64,000 nt of DNA from Leishmania infantum JPCM5 (Eukaryota; Euglenozoa; Kinetoplastea; Trypanosomatida; Trypanosomatidae): positions 1,155,271 through 1,219,270 of the forward strand of contig NC_009413.2 in assembly GCF_000002875.2 (NCBI RefSeq). Direction: 5' to 3'. Of this stretch, positions 39,085 through 50,062 are shown in pieces (within the stretch, counting starts at the first letter, position 1; every line of letters starts with the position of its first letter). The position numbers and the translations under genes were made by a program. The notes under the pieces were generated by a model that saw only the letters and a program-made list of their open reading frames with translations, ran no database searches and was not told where the DNA came from.

Positions 39085-41295
39085 ATGGACGCTGCAATGG
39101 ACAGCGAGGGCTCCACTCCGGAACACGTGGCAGCTTCGTGCCACGCTAACCCAGCCGTCTCAGCCTCCTTGCCACGCTTGGCGGCGACGGTGGTAGGGCA
39201 GTCGGTGCAGGACAGCTACGAGGCAGAGTTATACAGATTCAAGAGCACCAAGAGCCGTGCGTTTCTGCAGGATCGCCAGGCATACACTACAAACCTTCCG
39301 CGACTCTTGCCGGAGGGCATTCCGTACACTGCCAACTTCGTCTCCTTCGACCACCTGCGCGAGTGCGGGGCGCTGAGCGAGATGCACCAGAACGAGGTGA
39401 GCATCACCACCGACGATTTGCGACTTCTCTACGAGGCTCGGTGTCTAGACCAGGGCCTCCCCCCTTCGTGGCAGCGCGAGATGCGCTTCATGGAACTCGT
39501 CAGCGCGAAATGCAAAGGCCGATTTTTTTGCTTGCCGGAGAACGGGTTCGGCGTTTGCTCTGCTGAAGCGCTGGCGGCAGTTCTCTCTCGCAACAGTCAC
39601 TACAGTGTTCTTGATCTTTCTGGCAACTGCCTGCGAGACGACGGCGCGCGCTTCATCGCACAGCTCATCAAGCGGAACCGTACTCTTGTCCATATTGATG
39701 TAGCCTCAAATGATATCGGGCACGTGGGTGGGGTACTCATAGCTCGAGCCCTTCTCGAGAACAACACGGTCATCTCGCTGGACATTGGCGCGCGCGCTGG
39801 GGTCAACGGGAACCACATCGGTACTCCTGGCGCAGAGGCTATTGGAGAGGTACTGCGGTGTAATGAGGTACTCGCCAGACTCAACGTCAGCAGCAACGGT
39901 CTCGGCGCCGGCGGCGTGGCCTTCATCGCGTCCGCTCTCGAGCGTAACGGCTCCCTCACGCGCCTCAATCTCTCGAGCAACAACCTAGGCCTTGAAGGGG
40001 CCCGCGTCCTCGCATCGGCGTTGGAGGCGGCACACGTGACGCACTGGGAGCTTCAACGCAATCATCTGGACGATAAGGGCGGTGCGTGCTTTCTCAACGC
40101 GCTAGCAGGGGCGATTCGGAACGGACATGACGTTGTGGAGTACCTGGACTTGGACAACAACGCCCTTGGCGAGGGCTGTGCCGACGCTGCTGGCAAGGTG
40201 CTGGCTGTTTCCGCCTCCCTAACCACCTTGCGGCTGTGTGGCAACCCTCTTGGCGCTGGGGTGAAGGCGATCAGCACGGGCCTAAACGAAAATCATAGTC
40301 TGAACTCCCTTTATCTTTCCAAGTGCTCCATTGATCACATCGGCGCCGCGGCACTTGGCGCCGTCCTCTGCGTGAACCACACACTTCGCCACCTGGACAT
40401 GAGCAACAACCGTGTCAAGGATGGCGGTGCTGTGGAGTTGGCGAAGGGACTGGCAGTGAACAAATGCCTCACAACATGGAACCTGTCGTCCAACCGCATC
40501 GGTCACGCTGGCGGGCTGGAGATGGCGAAGGCAGTACAGAAAAACCGAACTCTGCGTCACCTCAACCTGCGCCGCAACTTGATGCTGGAGGCGACGGGTG
40601 AGGCTATCAGCGATAGCTTTCGTTCTAACAATACACTTGAGCGACTCGACGTGGCGTACAATGACTTTTCTTACGCGTGCGCAATGTCGATCGAGCGTGC
40701 GTTGGAGCGCAACAGGGCATCAAACAAGACGCTGCTCGTTCCGAAGCTGCAGGCAAACATTGATGCCCTGGCACCGAAGGAGAACGAGCTGGAGCGCGCT
40801 GAGGAGGATATCGAGGTGGAAAAGCGTATGGCACGCGACCGTGGCGAGGACCTGATGCGGCGCGGTGAGGAGGCGCGTGTCGTGTCAGAGAAGCTTCGAC
40901 GCGAGATTGCGGATCTGGAGCGCGTGTTCGAGAAAGCCAGCACCGCCAGCGACGCCGCAGAGAACCTATTCCGACTGACCGAGGACCGCGTCACGAACAA
41001 TCTGACAGAGCTGAAGATGAAGCGGACCAACATGGACGCCCGCATCCAGCAGGAGAAGGACCGCACTGATCGCCTGAACCGCGAGGTAGAGAAAATCCGG
41101 CGTCAAATCAAGCACCTCGAGGAGGCCGAGAACGAGCGGCTGGCGCCGCTTCTGCGTGACCTGGATGGGATGGAGAGAGACCGCACACAGGAAATGGCCG
41201 ACGCGAAGTTTGAGGGGGAGAAGCTCGCTGCACTGGAACTTCGACGAAAGGAGCTTCAGATCGCTGCGGGTAGACGCGCCAACAAGAAGAAGTGA
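39085..41295 (+). CDS. Leucine-rich-repeat protein (ribonuclease-inhibitor type) with C-terminal coiled coil
   Basis: This is a 736-residue protein. After about 130 N-terminal residues comes a run of at least 12 RI-type LRRs (about 160-540), each with a LxLSxNxLGxxGAxxIAxAL pattern, for example LDLSGNCLRDDGARFIAQLI, LNLSSNNLGLEGARVLASAL and WNLSSNRIGHAGGLEMAKAV. Residues 560-735 form a highly charged coiled coil (REEADLERVFEKA-type heptads, then DRLNREVEKIRRQIKHLEEA). LRR plus coiled coil is frequent among axonemal and basal-body proteins of trypanosomatids, so a cytoskeletal role is likely but not shown. The first in-frame ATG is 39085; 39097 is an alternative. Confidence 0.85.
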   Translation: MDAAMDSEGSTPEHVAASCHANPAVSASLPRLAATVVGQSVQDSYEAELYRFKSTKSRAFLQDRQAYTTNLPRLLPEGIPYTANFVSFDHLRECGALSEMHQNEVSITTDDLRLLYEARCLDQGLPPSWQREMRFMELVSAKCKGRFFCLPENGFGVCSAEALAAVLSRNSHYSVLDLSGNCLRDDGARFIAQLIKRNRTLVHIDVASNDIGHVGGVLIARALLENNTVISLDIGARAGVNGNHIGTPGAEAIGEVLRCNEVLARLNVSSNGLGAGGVAFIASALERNGSLTRLNLSSNNLGLEGARVLASALEAAHVTHWELQRNHLDDKGGACFLNALAGAIRNGHDVVEYLDLDNNALGEGCADAAGKVLAVSASLTTLRLCGNPLGAGVKAISTGLNENHSLNSLYLSKCSIDHIGAAALGAVLCVNHTLRHLDMSNNRVKDGGAVELAKGLAVNKCLTTWNLSSNRIGHAGGLEMAKAVQKNRTLRHLNLRRNLMLEATGEAISDSFRSNNTLERLDVAYNDFSYACAMSIERALERNRASNKTLLVPKLQANIDALAPKENELERAEEDIEVEKRMARDRGEDLMRRGEEARVVSEKLRREIADLERVFEKASTASDAAENLFRLTEDRVTNNLTELKMKRTNMDARIQQEKDRTDRLNREVEKIRRQIKHLEEAENERLAPLLRDLDGMERDRTQEMADAKFEGEKLAALELRRKELQIAAGRRANKKK

Positions 41296-41938
41296 ATGCG
41301 AATGTGCGCAGATTGTTTCGTCCCCCCCTTCCCCTCCCCGTCCTACTCGCCTTTCTCATGCCCAACGGTGAAGCCTGTTTCTTTCACACACATGTATAGT
41401 ACCTTCTTTTCTTGCTCTTTTCTTTCCCCCGCGCACGGGTGCACCATGCGATGTGTTCAGGTGTCCCCGCACGTGCGCGTGTCAGTATGTTGCTTTGATT
41501 CTTGGATGAATGTGCAGCAAGCGTGTCATGCGGGCACAGAGGAATCCGTAGAAAACCGAAAGGCACCAGCGCCACGGCCCCGCGGGAAAGTGAGAAAGAT
41601 GCGACCTAGAGAAGTCTACATCCAAGGCGCCTAGTTTTCTCTTGTTGGCGTTCGCCAACACCATACTGAACCTGATCTGTACCTACGCGTGGCGGAACGC
41701 ATGCGCTTCTCTGCTCACTCGGTGAATGCAGGATTGTTTAGCCAATGCGATTTTTCACTGTGTGGTGAATCCCACTTCCTTCCTGAGAGTTTTCTCCTGC
41801 CACGCACGGCGCGGCGTGGCGCCATACCCGACGGAGTCTTTTCCTCCTCCACTGCGTTGCTGCTGTCGCTTCCTCCCCGCTCCATCGTCTTTTGTCTTCA
41901 CATTTTTTTTTCGCGCTCTCTCTCTTCTTGAGCTGCGA
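41296..41938. other. Intergenic region
   Basis: No gene seen. The last 60 bases form a strong pyrimidine tract with a T9 run ending in TTGAG at about 41931. Confidence 0.5.
41880..41931 (+). promoter_or_regulatory. Probable trans-splice acceptor for the cyclin-like gene
   Basis: A C/T-rich tract with a T9 run and CTCTCTCTCTTCTTGAG ends at AG 41930-41931. If used, the first ATG in the mRNA is at 41939, which is not in the cyclin frame. Confidence 0.45.
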
Positions 41939-42091
41939 ATGACTATTGAGGAAGAAAAGACGACAGCGTTGCCATCTCCTCCTCCGCTTTCCACCCCACC
42001 GACAACTAGAAGAGATAAGCGGACACAGAAGCAGTACGTCCGGCATGCCGCGACTTCTCCACGGATCGCAAAGGGCAGGAGAGGAGCATGA
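41939..42091 (+). other. Upstream open frame overlapping the cyclin-like start
   Basis: A 50-codon frame beginning MTIEEEKTTALPSPPP runs from the first ATG after the likely splice site and overlaps the cyclin ATG at 42045 in another frame. Its start looks like a genuine N-terminus. Either it is a regulatory uORF, or a one-base indel near 42080-42100 separates the true N-terminus from the cyclin frame. Confidence 0.4.
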
Positions 42092-42779
42092 AGCTGAGAA
42101 GCTAACAAAGCCTGTGCCGAAAATCGCTAGCGATTTGGCAGCTCAGTCCCTCGCGAATCTGTGGCGGCGGCTGTTTCAGAGTTACGTCCACTTCACCCAG
42201 CCAGGATGCTTGCCTTTTGTTGCCGATGCCGCAACATACAGCGACGGCGTAGGCAACGTTGCCGACTCTGACACTGCGCTTGACGCATTGTGGGCCGCTG
42301 GCTTTGGTGCATCCTCAACGCCGGATGCTCTCATTGTACACCTTTTTCTCGCGAACAAGCACTTCGATGCCGTTTCGTGGATTATTGCATTTTGCCTTGT
42401 TGATCGGCTGCAGCTCAGTCACTACGTGCGACAGCGACTACGGGAGCTGTCATTCTTGCAGCAGCGCGAGGATGACAGCAACTGTTTTCTAAGGCTGGCC
42501 AGGGAGCACGTTACACAGCTACTCTTCACGGCTTACTCGCTCGCCTTCAAGTGGCATTTGGACTACACGGTATCGGTCAAATATCTCACAAACCTTCTTC
42601 CTCACACACGTAGCGCCCGAGTACGTATCCTTCGCAGCACAATCAGGGAGGAGCTCGTCGTTCTTGAAACGCTCGAGTTTAACTGCGCTGTATCACATGA
42701 CCATTTGCTGCAGTTGATGGATCATTTCTTGACAGCGTCCGAGCGCCGCTACGTGCTGCAAGTTATTCATAGAGTGTGA
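42045..42779 (+). CDS. Cyclin-fold protein, PHO80/PCL-like
   Basis: This is a 244-residue protein. Residues 90-235 resemble a PHO80-type cyclin box: DALIVHLFLANKHFDAVSW, a helix with LVDRLQLSHYVRQRL, FTAYSLAFKWHLDYTVSVKYL (family pattern T-A-x-x-x-A-x-K-x-x-D-x-x-x-x-N-K-x-x) and EELVVLETLEFNCAVS (L-x-x-L-E-x-x-F). Trypanosomatid PHO80-like cyclins partner CRK kinases in cell-cycle control. The frame has no ATG upstream of 42045, and the ATG sits inside an upstream frame (see 41939). The first 40 residues are polar and not cyclin-like, which suits either a linker or a start in the wrong place. Confidence 0.75.
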   Translation: MPRLLHGSQRAGEEHEAEKLTKPVPKIASDLAAQSLANLWRRLFQSYVHFTQPGCLPFVADAATYSDGVGNVADSDTALDALWAAGFGASSTPDALIVHLFLANKHFDAVSWIIAFCLVDRLQLSHYVRQRLRELSFLQQREDDSNCFLRLAREHVTQLLFTAYSLAFKWHLDYTVSVKYLTNLLPHTRSARVRILRSTIREELVVLETLEFNCAVSHDHLLQLMDHFLTASERRYVLQVIHRV

Positions 42780-43881
42780 TAGCGGGTCTTCAATCGCTCT
42801 TTTGCTCAGCGACCTTTTTCCCTTCCTCGACACAGATCTCTCTCTCTCTCGTGCGCGTGACGTTTTGACCTGGCTCCAGTCGCTGCGGACCGATCCAGAG
42901 TGCCGTCATGGCGACGACCTGAGCCCCCCCTCCTCCTCCCCCCTTTTTGTTAGGTTTGCAATCATAATCCTTCTGCACTCTGCTTCGCTCCGTTCCCAGC
43001 TGCTTTGAGCATTCCAATAACAAATCTCTGAGCCCCGAGTGTCAACGCAGCCGCGCCGTGCTTCCTTAGCCTTCTCGCAGGACTGGAGAGCTTCACTCTT
43101 CCACGTGGTAGGATTGCCTGTGGCAGGCAGAGAAAGAACCTCGCTTTCTTCTTCTCACATGTGGCCAATAGGCGTCGATGTGCGCCGAGGTACACCGATG
43201 AAGTGCCTCGGTTGCCCGCGGTGTCGCTGTTCTCCCTGCTTTACCGCACCTAAACTCTCCTCTACTTTCCCCCTTTCCTCTTCGCCGTATTCTGCCTCTT
43301 CGTTTGTGAACTCCACCGTCTCGTTCCTCTTTCGACGCATGCGCCCCCTTACCCCTCCCTGACGCGTCTGCTGTTTTTTTTTTAATCATTGGTGCCCCGG
43401 TTTCCTCTCACATCCACGTGTGCGTGTTTGCGATCTCGACATCGGCATGGTATTTTAACCTGTGCGCGTGCATTCGTCTGTTGCTTCCACTATATGTGCG
43501 TGTGTGCTGGCAGTAAAATCACGCCCACATATTTCTTCCACTTTCCTGTCTTCCTTACTTCTCTTTCTTCTCCATTTTCCCTTCCCTCTTCGTCTCCGGT
43601 TGTCTTCCTTGGTTTTGTTCTGTCGCCCCCTCCCTGTAACCACCATCCTCGATCACCACCTTTTCTTCTCACATAGACATTGTCACTCGTTTTGCCAATT
43701 GTGAAGCAACCGGCTTTCTCTTCCCCACACCTTACTCAGCACCAACACCACTGTCTCCTCCTCTTTTCCTTTCCCTTTCTCGTTCCACCTCCCACATTTT
43801 CCTTTGTTATCCATTCTTTGCTTTTTTTACGGCGAATTTCACTGTAGTGGCTTGCCTTGTGTTTTTGCGGTTTCACGCAAA
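42780..43881. other. Intergenic region, strongly C/T-rich
   Basis: No gene seen. From 43230 the + strand is almost continuously pyrimidine, up to the RNA-binding protein start. Confidence 0.5.
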
Positions 43882-44514
43882 ATGTACCTGCCGAACACGA
43901 ACTCCTCTTCGCAGATGATGCAGTTTCCATCTAACCAATCTCAGCAGCAGTTTTCTGCCATTTCGTCCTACACCCCTCAGCAGCAGTTTATCGTTCAGCA
44001 CCCACAACAGCAGGGTGTGTACCAGGCGCAGAATCCGCAGCTGGTTCCGATGAACATACCGTCGCAGCCGAACCAGCAGTACGTTGGTGGGCCGCCGGGC
44101 ACGATCTACGAAGGCGGCGTCCAGGGATCGATGAACCAGTCATCTCCTGACCAAAACGCTCTTCGCCACAACAGGACGCAGATGGTTCCCGTCCCCTCAA
44201 ACGACGAGCGATACCGAAAGCAGCTGATTGTGAACTATCTCGCCCAGGACGTCACCAGCGCCGACCTGCACACTCTCTTCGCCCGCTTTGGCCCCCTCGA
44301 CGGCGCACGCATCATCTTCGATCGCCAGACCAGCATGCCTCGCGGCTACGGCTTTGTTTACTTCCGCTACCCCGACAGCGCCAAGCAGGCTGTGGACACC
44401 ATGAACGGCTACGAGTTTCACGGAAAGCGCCTTAAGGTCGGGTACTCGACCAACCCACTCAACATCATCTCCAGTGCATCCTCGAATCAATACCCCGCCG
44501 GGCAGGTCAAGTAA
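43882..44514 (+). CDS. Single-RRM RNA-binding protein, UBP/RBP-like
   Basis: This is a 210-residue protein. Residues 1-105 are Gln/Asn/Ser/Pro-rich (SQQQFSAISSYTPQQQF), prion-like. One RRM lies at about 112-195, with RNP2 LIVNYL and RNP1 RGYGFVYF. The loop LAQDVTSADLHTLFARFGPL and the end GKRLKVGYSTNP are close in pattern to the small trypanosomatid UBP/RBP proteins that bind U-rich elements in 3' UTRs and set mRNA stability. The ATG at 43882 directly follows the pyrimidine tract. The gene is followed by a 4.6-kb T-rich region, which suggests its own mRNA is under strong 3' UTR control. Confidence 0.9.
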   Translation: MYLPNTNSSSQMMQFPSNQSQQQFSAISSYTPQQQFIVQHPQQQGVYQAQNPQLVPMNIPSQPNQQYVGGPPGTIYEGGVQGSMNQSSPDQNALRHNRTQMVPVPSNDERYRKQLIVNYLAQDVTSADLHTLFARFGPLDGARIIFDRQTSMPRGYGFVYFRYPDSAKQAVDTMNGYEFHGKRLKVGYSTNPLNIISSASSNQYPAGQVK

Positions 44515-47500
44515 CGAGAGCGCCAGTGTGTCTGTGCACGTGTGCGGGTGCCCTTGGTCGGGTGATGAAACGCACTTCCACGCATCACCTCGCTGTGCAG
44601 ATCCTTCAGCTCTTCTTTCTTGTGCTTCCTCTCGTATTCGTGACCGCCTCTCACCTCCACGCATCGCACACAGGAAAAAAAAGCTGATGTCTTCAATGAC
44701 GGCAAAAGGCGTGCGTTTGCGTGAATGCATGTACGTTCGCATGTCTGTATGTGTTTCATGTTTTCTTTTTCTTTATAGTGCCGTGTGAACAACCTGCTCG
44801 AGCGCAAGCTGCTTTTCTTTTTTTACCGTGTCTTGTTTCTTCCTTTCATGTGGGCTGGCATGTGAATGTTTCGTCACACGCTCTCACTGTGCTTGCTTCT
44901 CCTGCCTCTTTTATTTGTTTGTTTTCGCCTATTTTTTGTTCGTTTTCTTACCCCCCCCCTTTGTTGTCTTTGAAGTGCCTTTTTTTCCGTTCTCCTCTGA
45001 TCTTCATTTTACCCTTTCTCTCTCCTTGTGCGTCGTCGTCGGAGTATTTCTAATTCCTTTTCCTATTCCTGTATTCGCTAGCACATCTCTTCCTTTCTCT
45101 CGCCTCACCCCCACATCTTTATTTGTATACACATGCATGTTTGTTTATATATATGATGCTCTATTCGATTAGCCTTGCTGTCCGTGCGCGTGTGTGTCTC
45201 GTTGTCCCTTCGCCACCATTGCTCTTCTCCCGCTTTTTTGGTCATGCCCTTCTTTTCATTCCCTGTTTCCGCTTTTCCCCTGATTTCGTTTTTTTTGTAC
45301 CCCTCTTTCCAGCAGTCCTTCTTAAACGAGAAGCGACCTTCTCTTTTTTTTTTAATCCCTCTTCTCTCTGCCACTTCTTTTTCTTCTCTTGGCAGACTTC
45401 CCTCTTCGCACACCGTTTGCGTCTGTTTCGGCGCGCGCGCGCGTCCGCGTCTTTTCTCTTTGGTTGCTGTTTCTCCTCCTATTTCAGCTTCTCTCCTTGA
45501 TTCCTTTTCCCACTGTTTTTCTTCCTCTCCTGGTTTGGTCTGCCCCTCTCCTTTTTTCGTTTCTGTGCGTTGACGGATCCCCGTTGCTCGCTTTTATAGG
45601 TTTTGTTTTCGCTTTCTCTCCTCCATCCGTTTTCTTTTTTTTTTGCCTTGTGCTTGCCCGTTGCTGTATTTTGGCTCATTCTCTTTTCTCTCTCTTTTTC
45701 TCTTTACTGCTTTGAGATATCATCGGAGCAAAACAGGAAGGTAGGCGAGGTTTTTTACGGCTTGTGTGTCTTCGTTGTGCATGAGTGACATCCAAATTTC
45801 GGTTTTTTAAAGTATGTTTTTTTTTTGGTGTTTTTTTTTTGTGGTTGCTCGTCTCTCTGTCTGCCCATGCATGTGTCTCTATGTGTCTCCTGTCTGTTTC
45901 CCGTTTTCGTTCCTCCCCACTTCTCTGATGAACGTCGTCTTGTGCTCGTTCCCATTTTTTTCTCAGACCCAGATAAACATTTCCTTTCCCTCTCTCGTCG
46001 TCCTCCCTAACGTACTGCGGTTGTGTGAGGTTGTTTTTCCGTTTTTTTTTTTGCTTTGGTGTTTTCCCTCTTTTCCGTTCTCTTCCCCCCTAGTCGTTTC
46101 CGTGCTTGTGTAGGTATGTGTGTGTCTATGGCTCTTGCACCGTGAACCTTGTGACGAGAACCGCACAGGAAAACACACAAAGAAGGAAACACTCTCTTTT
46201 TGCATGTTCCATAGCTTAGAGGTGTCCCCCACAACGATGGTGAGCTTTGTTCTTTTGTGGAGCGTCGTGCTGGGTTGACGGCGGCACAACGACCAAAGTG
46301 TGATTCACGTATGTCGCTCATGCAAAGAGAGCGGAGGTAAAGGTACGGTGTTCATCCTCTTTTTTCTTACACTAGACCTCAACATTCCCCATTCATACGT
46401 GTCTTTTTTTTTCCTTGTCTGTGTGTGTGTTTGCATATGTGTACTTCTCTCTCTTTGTTTCTCTTTCTTTTACGTGGTCGACTTCTTTACCCCCCCCCCC
46501 ACCCCACCCCGACCTACTTTCTTCCCTCTTGCTTGTGTGTTTAACTTTACATGGTTGAAGGCGAAACGCCGTTCGGTCCTCACGCGGGAATACATATGCA
46601 CAAGGGATACAGAAGGCGTCGGCACGGAAAAAGGCTTATATACGATTCATTGACGTCATCTCTTTTCCTTTCTCCTGTGAAGATTAATAGTTACGGAGCT
46701 TGTCACGCTTTGCTCCTTTTTTTTGTTTGTGGATTAGCTGCATCTGTGTGTATGCATGATTGCGCGCTTGCGCTCGTGGATGCATCTCCATGCATTTTCC
46801 TGCGATTATCGTCTTGTGAATCGCTCTGTTTTGTAAATTGCGTTTTCTCTGTTTTCTCCGGCGTTTCCATCGTTTTTTTTTTCCTGTGCGATCCTTGTCC
46901 TCCTTAACGTTTCGTTGAAGCTGCATCCTCCTCCTTCCCCCCCGAACAAAAGAAAACATAGACATCGCTATCAACGCAGCAACACAAGCAACAAGCAAAC
47001 AAACCAGAAAGCACTTTTTTCCCTCTTGACATGCAACGGTCGACTATGTGTGGATAATCTCGGCGCATTTTCACCTTCTTTTCCTGCCCTCTTTCTTGCA
47101 ACTCTGGATCACGCGTCCGCTCCTGGTTGTTGGTCAATGTTCCGTGCGTTGTACGTGCCTGTGCATTATCAGGCGCCCACAGTTTCATCGAGACGTCTCC
47201 GTGTGAGTATGGGTTTGCTGATGTTTGTACGCTCGCATCTATGTTCCAGTGCTAGGGGTGTGTTTTGATGGCGGAAGTGATGTAAGAAAACGGGATGGCG
47301 GACATCGTTTCTGTGGCATGGCCCCTTTTCTCCCCCTTTTTGCTGTAGCTTAGCGGTGGTCTGGTGACAGCTCGTTTTTGCGTGAGTGATTACACTTTCC
47401 TGAAACGAACGCACATTCCCCCCGTTCTTCGCGTAATCTCTCTCTTCAAGCAAACAAACTAAAGGGACTTCTCCAGAGTCCACAACGAAACATACACACA

Positions 47501-48517
47501 CACACACACGTTAACACACAAGAGTTCACTTCGTAAAGAAACTGCTTTGGTCTTGCTCGTATCTGCAGTCTTCGCGCCGCTCGCGCAGCATCGTGGGCAT
47601 CCACGCAGGCAGAGTGAAGGGAGAAACTAGGCCCCACGCCAAAGTGTCGGCGTTGGTTTCGAACTCAAATCGATATCTTGCTCCTCTCCTCTTCACGCTT
47701 CCTCCTCCTTGGCTCCAACACAGAGCGCGATCGCGACGACGGTGTTGTGCACTGGCGAGCAGAGGAGACATAGCGTGCCACCTTGTGTGAGGGCGGCGCC
47801 GAAGATTGCCCGACAGTGACTGAAGAAAAGAAGCAAACATGCAAACGATAAAAAAAAAGAAGCATGCACGCATTCCACAAAGCAAACGCGGTAGAGTCCG
47901 TTTAGCGAGCACACACACGAAAAAACAAACGAAGAAATACCGTTTAAGACGAAAAAACCACGTCAGGTCTTGAGTACAGGAGTCATCCTTTCCTTGCGTC
48001 GTTAGGCTATTGCTTTGAAGTGCAGACAATAGTCATTGACTTGTCCTCTGCCCTTTCTTCCTTTCATTCATGCTCTTCGGTTCTCTTTTCGTTCCGTTTG
48101 TTTTCTTCGTTTTCGTTTTTCTCTTGTGTTGCTGTGCTCCCTTTTCTTTTGAAATACTTTGATCACGCCGCGTGCCAAGAAATAAGAAAGACAAGGTAAC
48201 GTCCTGCCTCACTCTTTCGCCAGGAAGCCACGCGAAAAAGAGTCCAGACAAAACGATGAGATCTGCACTCATTTTGCTTCCTGCTCTTCTTCCTCAAAGA
48301 GGGCAACGGAACAGAAAAAAAAACGGTCAATAACGAAGAGTTTCTTTTTCGCAGTGAACGAAAAAGAAACGAGAGAAAAAAAGATGCATCACGAGAAATC
48401 GTTTGTTATCTGTTTTACCTTTTCTTTTTCGCAGTTCTGTACGCCATTCCGTTGTGTTTGTTGTTGCCTTTGCAGTAACCGCAGAGCTTCTCTTGTTTTG
48501 TCTTTCCATTGATATGC

Positions 48518-48536
48518 ATATATATATATATATATA
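48518..48536. repeat. AT dinucleotide microsatellite
   Basis: Uninterrupted alternating A and T. Confidence 0.9.
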
Positions 48537-48673
48537 GTCGCCTCGTCTAACGTGAGAGATGGAGGTCCTTGAACGAAAAGAAACGTAGCAACACGCACAC
48601 CCCTTGTACTTTGTCGTCGTGGAGAGGTCATGAGTACTCAAACCCTTCTCTCACTCAGGGCGAGAGGGTGGTG

Positions 48674-48862
48674 ATGATGATAGTGAGTGGAAGGGCGCCC
48701 CACTGGCCGCTTGCCGGAAGGCTTCCTTTCGTCATCCTTAACGACCCTCATGCAGCAAAGACGCTGCGAAAGGCGAGCAGGGTGAAACAACATATTGCCG
48801 TGTTCACGCGAGGCGAGTACGGCGACGTGACCTTTTCGCTTGTGGACGTGTCGAGAGCTTGA
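48674..48862 (+). CDS. Candidate very small protein, weak
   Basis: This 62-codon ATG frame has moderately coding-like codons and a plausible sequence (PHWPLAGRLPFVILNDPHAA, ending VTFSLVDVSRA). It has no recognised family, and a minus-strand frame overlaps it completely. It could be a chance frame or a relic. Confidence 0.2.
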   Translation: MMIVSGRAPHWPLAGRLPFVILNDPHAAKTLRKASRVKQHIAVFTRGEYGDVTFSLVDVSRA

Positions 48863-49120
48863 AAGATCACCGACACGTGCACATGACATGCTCAGTTGGG
48901 CTTCGTGTTTCTCAGCTTGGAGCACCACCCCGCTAACGCAGCCGGCCCTCTTTCCTGCCTCGCGTCGGCGCACAAATTCTTTTGCACGCCCTCCCTATTC
49001 TGTTTGCTTTCTCGCGCTGCTTCCTCGCTCCTCCTCGTGAATCGCTCGCTCGCTCACTGACGATGAAAGCACTAGATCTACTGCAGAGGGCGTGAACGCG
49101 CCAATCTACGTGCACTATTC

Positions 49121-50062
49121 ATGTCCAACTCCAATGCCAGCATTGGTATGGTGAAGGATGTTATAGGGCGGTCTTGCCCGTGGTGGCTTTCTCGCCTTCT
49201 TGCAGAAACAAGGGGTACAGAGAGCACCCCTAAGCTGCTGACCACGTCAGCCCAGAGGCTTCAGGTAGGCGGCCAACTCTCTGGGAGTTGCGATAACCCG
49301 GCTCTATTTCCCTTTCGCCATACTCTGCACTTAAATGCCTCTACGCCGATCGCGGAGGCTCAGGTGATCATGACGCATGGGAGGCGACTAAGGATGGTTT
49401 CTCGAAACTATGGCGATGTGAAGTGGCACGTCGACCTCTCCGACTTTCTCTCGTGTAGCGGGACATGTCTGACCGAGGTTGAAGAAGAAGTGGAGCGACT
49501 GACTCAACTTACGCGGAGGAACTCGTACACCTCTCCATTCTGGGTAACGCAACTGCAGTTAGAAAGCCACTTTCGGAACGCTCTTGCTGGGTTCTCTACG
49601 GGCTGCCCGCCTACGAACTTGGCGCATGTCTGCGAAGTGTATGAAAACCCGAACATGTTTGTAGAGCTCAGTTGCGGGGCGGCGACGACGGCGCGTTACG
49701 CCAACCTGGGCGAGTTTCGAATGCAACCACATCTCGGGCTCTCCTTGAAATCGTGCATATCGTTTTTACGCGTATTTTCGCCCATTAACGTGCAAACTCG
49801 ACGTGCCTTCGACGCGTGTGTGGAGTCGCGCCTGCGATTGGAGTGCCAGCAAAGCGGGTGCTGGTGCAGTGTATGGGGTACCGCGCAGGACTACGCGAGC
49901 TGCGGGTTTGCTCCCCTTGACGGCGCCATTGGTGTCGACGTGTTCGACGCCCTTGGGAATCCTCTCTTTCTCATCCACGCCCTATGCACGACTGCGCCAC
50001 TGGACGTTTTCTCCAGGTGCTACCCCAACGATAGTATTTTCATCAGCGACGACACCCGTTGA
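49121..50062 (+). CDS. Protein of unknown function, Cys-containing
   Basis: This is a 313-residue protein with an ordinary globular composition and about 15 scattered cysteines, clustered near the end (ECQQSGCWCSVWG). It has no signal peptide, no transmembrane helix and no family I recognise. The region HGRRLRMVSRNYGDVKWHVDL and the C-terminal GAIGVDVFDALGNPLFLIH look like beta strands, perhaps a beta-sandwich. The ATG at 49121 is the first in frame. Confidence 0.75.
   Translation: MSNSNASIGMVKDVIGRSCPWWLSRLLAETRGTESTPKLLTTSAQRLQVGGQLSGSCDNPALFPFRHTLHLNASTPIAEAQVIMTHGRRLRMVSRNYGDVKWHVDLSDFLSCSGTCLTEVEEEVERLTQLTRRNSYTSPFWVTQLQLESHFRNALAGFSTGCPPTNLAHVCEVYENPNMFVELSCGAATTARYANLGEFRMQPHLGLSLKSCISFLRVFSPINVQTRRAFDACVESRLRLECQQSGCWCSVWGTAQDYASCGFAPLDGAIGVDVFDALGNPLFLIHALCTTAPLDVFSRCYPNDSIFISDDTR

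Larger units (their letters stand above)
44515..49120. other. 4.6-kb T-rich region, probably the long 3' UTR of the RNA-binding protein gene
   Basis: 44760-46900 is extremely T/C-rich on the + strand with many T runs of 7-10 and almost no coding character. 46900-48480 is mixed with A-rich and CA-rich stretches. An AT repeat lies at 48518-48536. A weak small frame at 48674-48862 is listed separately. No RNA gene was recognised. Confidence 0.55.

Noticed and set aside
43155..43672. Minus-strand Glu/Lys/Arg-rich frames
   Set aside because: They are reverse readings of pyrimidine tracts upstream of the RNA-binding protein gene.
44721..45973. Long Phe/Ser/Leu-rich + strand frames
   Set aside because: They arise from T/C homopolymer-rich sequence and look like membrane proteins only by composition.
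48638..48973. 111-codon minus-strand frame
   Set aside because: No motif, His/Arg-rich with poor codon character. It overlaps a weak + strand frame, and the array is otherwise all plus.
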